Below are positions 61,929 to 64,000 of a DNA stretch of 64,000 bases, in pieces; position 1 is the stretch's first letter; each line of letters starts with the position of its first letter. The position numbers and the translations under genes are program-made. The stretch lies in assembly GCF_047219225.1 (NCBI RefSeq), contig NZ_CP178208.1, forward strand, positions 1,488,001 through 1,552,000, written 5' to 3'. The notes under the pieces are model-generated. The model was not told the origin of the DNA and ran no database searches. It worked only from the letters and a program-made list of their open reading frames with translations. The DNA comes from IMCC45349 sp047219225 (GTDB lineage: Bacteria > Bacteroidota > Bacteroidia > Flavobacteriales > Flavobacteriaceae).

Positions 61929-62892
61929 AGGAGCTATTTCAAATTTTATAGAAAAGTATTATTTACATTTTAATGCAGCTACAGTTGTTGATGCAGCAAA
62001 AGCTTATGAGTCACAATTAGCAAATGGCTCCAAAATGTTAGTGTCTTTAGCAGGAGCTATGAGTACAGCAGAGTTAGGTAAAATATTTGCAGAAATGATA
62101 CGTCAAGATAAAGTGCATATTATTTCATGTACAGGGGCAAACCTAGAAGAGGATATTATGAATTTGGTAGCACATTCACATTATAAGCGTGTGCCTAATT
62201 ACAGAGATTTAACACCGCAGCAAGAATGGGATTTGTTAGAGCAAGGATTGAATAGAGTAACAGACACCTGTATTCCTGAGGAAGAAGCCTTTAGGAGGCT
62301 TCAAAAACATATATATGCTATTTGGAAAGAAGCAGATAACAAAGGTGAAAAATACCTGCCTCACGAGTACATGTACAAACTATTATTATCTGGAGTATTA
62401 GAAGAGTATTACGAAATAGACTTGAAAGATTCTTGGATGTATGCAGCAGCAGAAAAGAACTTACCAATAGTTTGTCCAGGTTGGGAAGATAGTACTTTAG
62501 GAAATATATTTGCTAGTTATGTACTTAAAGGTGAATTGACAGCTAGTACTATGAAATCTGGAATCGAGTATATGACTTTTCTAGCAGAATGGTATACAAA
62601 TAATTCAAATAGAGGAATAGGCTTTTTTCAAATTGGAGGCGGAATTGCTGGTGATTTTCCAATTTGTGTAGTGCCAATGCTATATCAAGACATGGAACGT
62701 ACAGATACACCTTTTTGGAGTTATTTTTGTCAAATTAGTGATTCTACAACTAGTTATGGCTCATACTCAGGAGCAGTTCCTAACGAGAAGATTACTTGGG
62801 GAAAGTTAGATACTGACACTCCAAAGTTTATTATAGAAAGTGATGCTACTATTGTTGCACCTTTAATTTTTGCTTATTTATTAGACATGTAA
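61918..62892 (+). CDS. Deoxyhypusine synthase-family protein lacking the catalytic Lys
   Basis: A 324-residue protein of the deoxyhypusine/homospermidine synthase family (LVSLAGAMSTAELG, HIISCTGANLEEDIM, WEDSTLGNIFASY). At the active site, where eukaryotic enzymes have GGGxxKNH, this protein reads QIGGGIAGDFPIC, with Gly245 in the Lys position. ATG 61918 was chosen over 61909 because it reduces the overlap and fits the family start. Bacteria have no eIF5A, and the two preceding genes make putrescine, so a polyamine aminobutyl-transfer or binding role is inferred. Confidence 0.85.
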   Translation: MSTKGAISNFIEKYYLHFNAATVVDAAKAYESQLANGSKMLVSLAGAMSTAELGKIFAEMIRQDKVHIISCTGANLEEDIMNLVAHSHYKRVPNYRDLTPQQEWDLLEQGLNRVTDTCIPEEEAFRRLQKHIYAIWKEADNKGEKYLPHEYMYKLLLSGVLEEYYEIDLKDSWMYAAAEKNLPIVCPGWEDSTLGNIFASYVLKGELTASTMKSGIEYMTFLAEWYTNNSNRGIGFFQIGGGIAGDFPICVVPMLYQDMERTDTPFWSYFCQISDSTTSYGSYSGAVPNEKITWGKLDTDTPKFIIESDATIVAPLIFAYLLDM

Positions 62893-62904
62893 TACCTAAA
62901 AGAT

Positions 62905-63192
62905 ATGATACGTAAAATTGTAGATTACCAAAAACTAAATGAAGAACTTTTAAATTTATTAGTGGATAAGTTTCCTGACGGATACTCAGATAAAGACATT
63001 ATTGCCTTTAGAAATGCACAAAATGAATTTATTGAAGCAGTTGAAATAAGAACAGAGGATACTATCTATCTAGTAAAAGTAGGAAAGCGTTTAGTTCAAG
63101 CTATGGAAGATTTTGAAGATGGTGATGATAGTTATAAAAATGAAGATAAAAATAATGACATAAGTGTTAGTGATTTTGATGAGAATGAATAA
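62905..63192 (+). CDS. Small acidic protein of the polyamine block
   Basis: A 95-residue cytoplasmic protein with no assigned domain. Residues 1-72 look folded (KLNEELLNLLVDKFPDGY, RNAQNEFIEAVEIRTEDT, YLVKVGKRLVQAM); residues 73-95 are an acidic, Asp/Glu/Asn-rich tail. It starts 12 bases after the synthase-like gene, so probably the same transcript. The acidic tail is comparable with that of the agmatinase-like protein. Function unknown. Confidence 0.75.
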   Translation: MIRKIVDYQKLNEELLNLLVDKFPDGYSDKDIIAFRNAQNEFIEAVEIRTEDTIYLVKVGKRLVQAMEDFEDGDDSYKNEDKNNDISVSDFDENE

Positions 63193-63316
63193 AAACAATA
63201 AGGACTAGCATAGAATTAACAATAGTTTTAAAGAAATAGGTCTAATAGAATAAAGATTATTTAATGTAAATATATTATAGGTCTATTTTGATTTATAAAA
63301 TCGAATTAATACTAAT

Positions 63317-63724
63317 ATGAAAAATTTATTTCACTTGTCATTACCATGTAAAAATTTAGTAGATACTAAAATGTTTTACGTAGATACTATTGGTGCAACT
63401 TTAGGAAGGTATGCTAATAATTGGCTCGATGTTGACTTATTTGGGCACCAGTTAACTTTTACTCAAGCAGGAAAGTTTGATTTTATTAATCCTAGTTATA
63501 TGTTTGAGGGAAAGATTTTGTCATCTTTTCATTTTGGAATAATATTAGATATAGATTCATGGGAAAAAAATTATACTAAATTAATTAATCAAGATTTAGA
63601 ACTTACAAAGCAAACCACTTTTTTAAAAAATAAAGTAGGAGAACATATATCCTTTTTTGTTACTGACCCAAATGGTTATATAGTTGAATTCAAAAGTTTT
63701 AAAAATAAAGAAGAAATATTTTGA
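63317..63724 (+). CDS. VOC-superfamily (glyoxalase/dioxygenase fold) protein
   Basis: A 135-residue vicinal-oxygen-chelate protein with one full betaalphabetabetabeta pair. Likely metal ligands are His7 (LFHLSLP), His74 (SSFHFGII) and Glu126 (DPNGYIVEFK). Enzyme type and substrate unknown. It is separated from the preceding gene by 124 AT-rich bases that contain ATAGGTCTA twice (63236-63244 and 63279-63287), so it may have its own promoter. It ends 24 bases before the right att-like copy. Confidence 0.85.
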   Translation: MKNLFHLSLPCKNLVDTKMFYVDTIGATLGRYANNWLDVDLFGHQLTFTQAGKFDFINPSYMFEGKILSSFHFGIILDIDSWEKNYTKLINQDLELTKQTTFLKNKVGEHISFFVTDPNGYIVEFKSFKNKEEIF

Positions 63725-63748
63725 GATTAAATAGCATATAATAAAATG

Positions 63749-63778
63749 CTTGGTTCGAGTCCAAGAGGGGGAGCAAAA
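63749..63778 (+). repeat. Right copy of 30-bp direct repeat (tRNA-Asn 3' end)
   Basis: Identical over 30 bases to 58789-58818. The bases to the left (AGCATATAATAAAATG) cannot complete a tRNA, so this is a 3' fragment and not a second tRNA gene. It marks a junction created by site-specific integration or carried in by an element's attachment core. Confidence 0.85.
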
Positions 63779-63813
63779 AAGCCTAAATTACATGTGTAGT
63801 TTGGGCTTTTTTT
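63775..63813 (+). terminator. Terminator hairpin behind the right tRNA fragment
   Basis: AAAAAAGCCTAAA (63775-63787) pairs with TTTGGGCTTTTTT (63800-63812, one G-T pair), then T. Like the hairpin after the intact tRNA it starts right behind GCAAAA, suggesting it once ended a tRNA transcript. Confidence 0.85.
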
Positions 63814-63901
63814 ATTGCTGTTACTGGTGTTGCATAACATTTCAGTAAAATTCCTATAAACTCCCAAAAAGGTCAAAAGTATCCCAAAAATACCCTTTCG
63901 A

Positions 63902-63952
63902 GGTTTACTTTACGGTTTACAATTTACTCAAATTTTAGGTCAAATTTTAAGT
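63902..63952. repeat. Cluster of short tandem repeats (possible integrase arm sites)
   Basis: GGTTTACTTTAC and GGTTTACAATTTAC lie next to each other (63902-63927), and CAAATTTTAGGT is followed at once by CAAATTTTAAGT (63929-63952). Such repeats about 120-170 bases from an att core are typical of arm-type binding sites of tyrosine recombinases. Confidence 0.45.
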
Positions 63953-63976
63953 AGGCTTTTACTTATACCAAGTATC

Positions 63977-64000
63977 ATGTCTAATCAAAAATTATACATT
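63977..64000 (+). CDS. Possible gene start cut by the window end (integrase candidate by position)
   Basis: ATG 63977 opens a frame reading MSNQKLYI to the last base. Only its position, 199 bases past the att-like copy and just after the repeat cluster, suggests a recombinase; eight residues prove nothing. Confidence 0.25.

Noticed and set aside
63749..63774. A second tRNA-Asn gene
   Set aside because: Only the T arm and acceptor 3' strand are present; the bases to the left contain no D arm, anticodon arm or 5' acceptor strand.

Overview
The window comes from an AT-rich, Gram-negative member of the Bacteroidota, almost certainly a marine-type Flavobacteriaceae. The evidence is the gliding lipoprotein GldH, three secreted peptidases of which each ends in a Por/T9SS-type sorting domain, Bacteroidota-style promoters (TTG, about 20 bases, TAnnTTTG) instead of Shine-Dalgarno-driven starts, a TonB receptor with a carboxypeptidase-regulatory N-terminus, and the local gene orders. 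The genus is not decidable by reading; an Olleya/Psychroserpens/Winogradskyella-like relative is a guess.

Layout. 1-7052: end of a U32 (TrhP-like) gene, a small ferredoxin and a radical SAM protein; then ricT-gldH-PBP1A; then the two subunits of a 3-oxoacid CoA-transferase. 7351-9042: a lone double-ATPase ABC protein. 9233-17526: two giant secreted multidomain peptidases (a reprolysin-like protease and an M14 carboxypeptidase). 17581-29959: fifteen genes on the minus strand with tiny gaps, a probable heme operon read hemA, hemC-hemD fusion, hemE, ... hemF, ... hemB, with hotdog, GNAT, isomerase, cytochrome c, CNNM, ogt and hydrolase genes between and after. 30130-35818: divergent araC-type regulator, hemH, a Vps10/BNR-repeat protein and hemJ, so most of a tetrapyrrole pathway lies here (hemL and hemG/hemY-type genes are not seen). 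35862-44762: NtrY-like kinase, crotonase, radical SAM, AraC, HD, PlsC, bacilliredoxin and TerB-DnaJ genes. 44765-55217: a POT-like transporter and then a metal-homeostasis block: TonB receptor, divergent MntR-like repressor with a ZIP transporter, an S9 peptidase, and feoA-feoB with its small Cys-rich partner (not previously called because it is only 45 aa), plus a SCO protein. 55316-58669: M1 aminopeptidase and RseP.

58740-63813 is the most unusual part. A tRNA-Asn gene has the last 25 bases of its body plus five following bases (30 bp in all) duplicated exactly at 63749-63778. Between the two copies lie a 700-base noncoding region and a five-gene block: arginine decarboxylase-like, agmatinase-like, deoxyhypusine-synthase-like (without the usual catalytic Lys), a small acidic protein and a glyoxalase-fold protein. 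The noncoding part contains a compact element (59293-59376) whose two stacked helices, side hairpin and 11-bp loop-to-downstream pairing form a convincing pseudoknot, followed by a perfect 10-bp hairpin. To the right of the second copy are tandem 12-bp repeats resembling integrase arm sites and the first codons of an open frame running off the window. I read this as a tRNA-Asn integration hotspot carrying a polyamine module, with a structured RNA or DNA element at its head.

Metal and heme circuits fit together: an MntR-type regulator with a good DtxR-family box in its divergent promoter region, a second palindrome over the feoA start region, and an AraC regulator with a 14-bp palindrome between it and the heme operon. 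All functional statements about regulation are inference from sequence.
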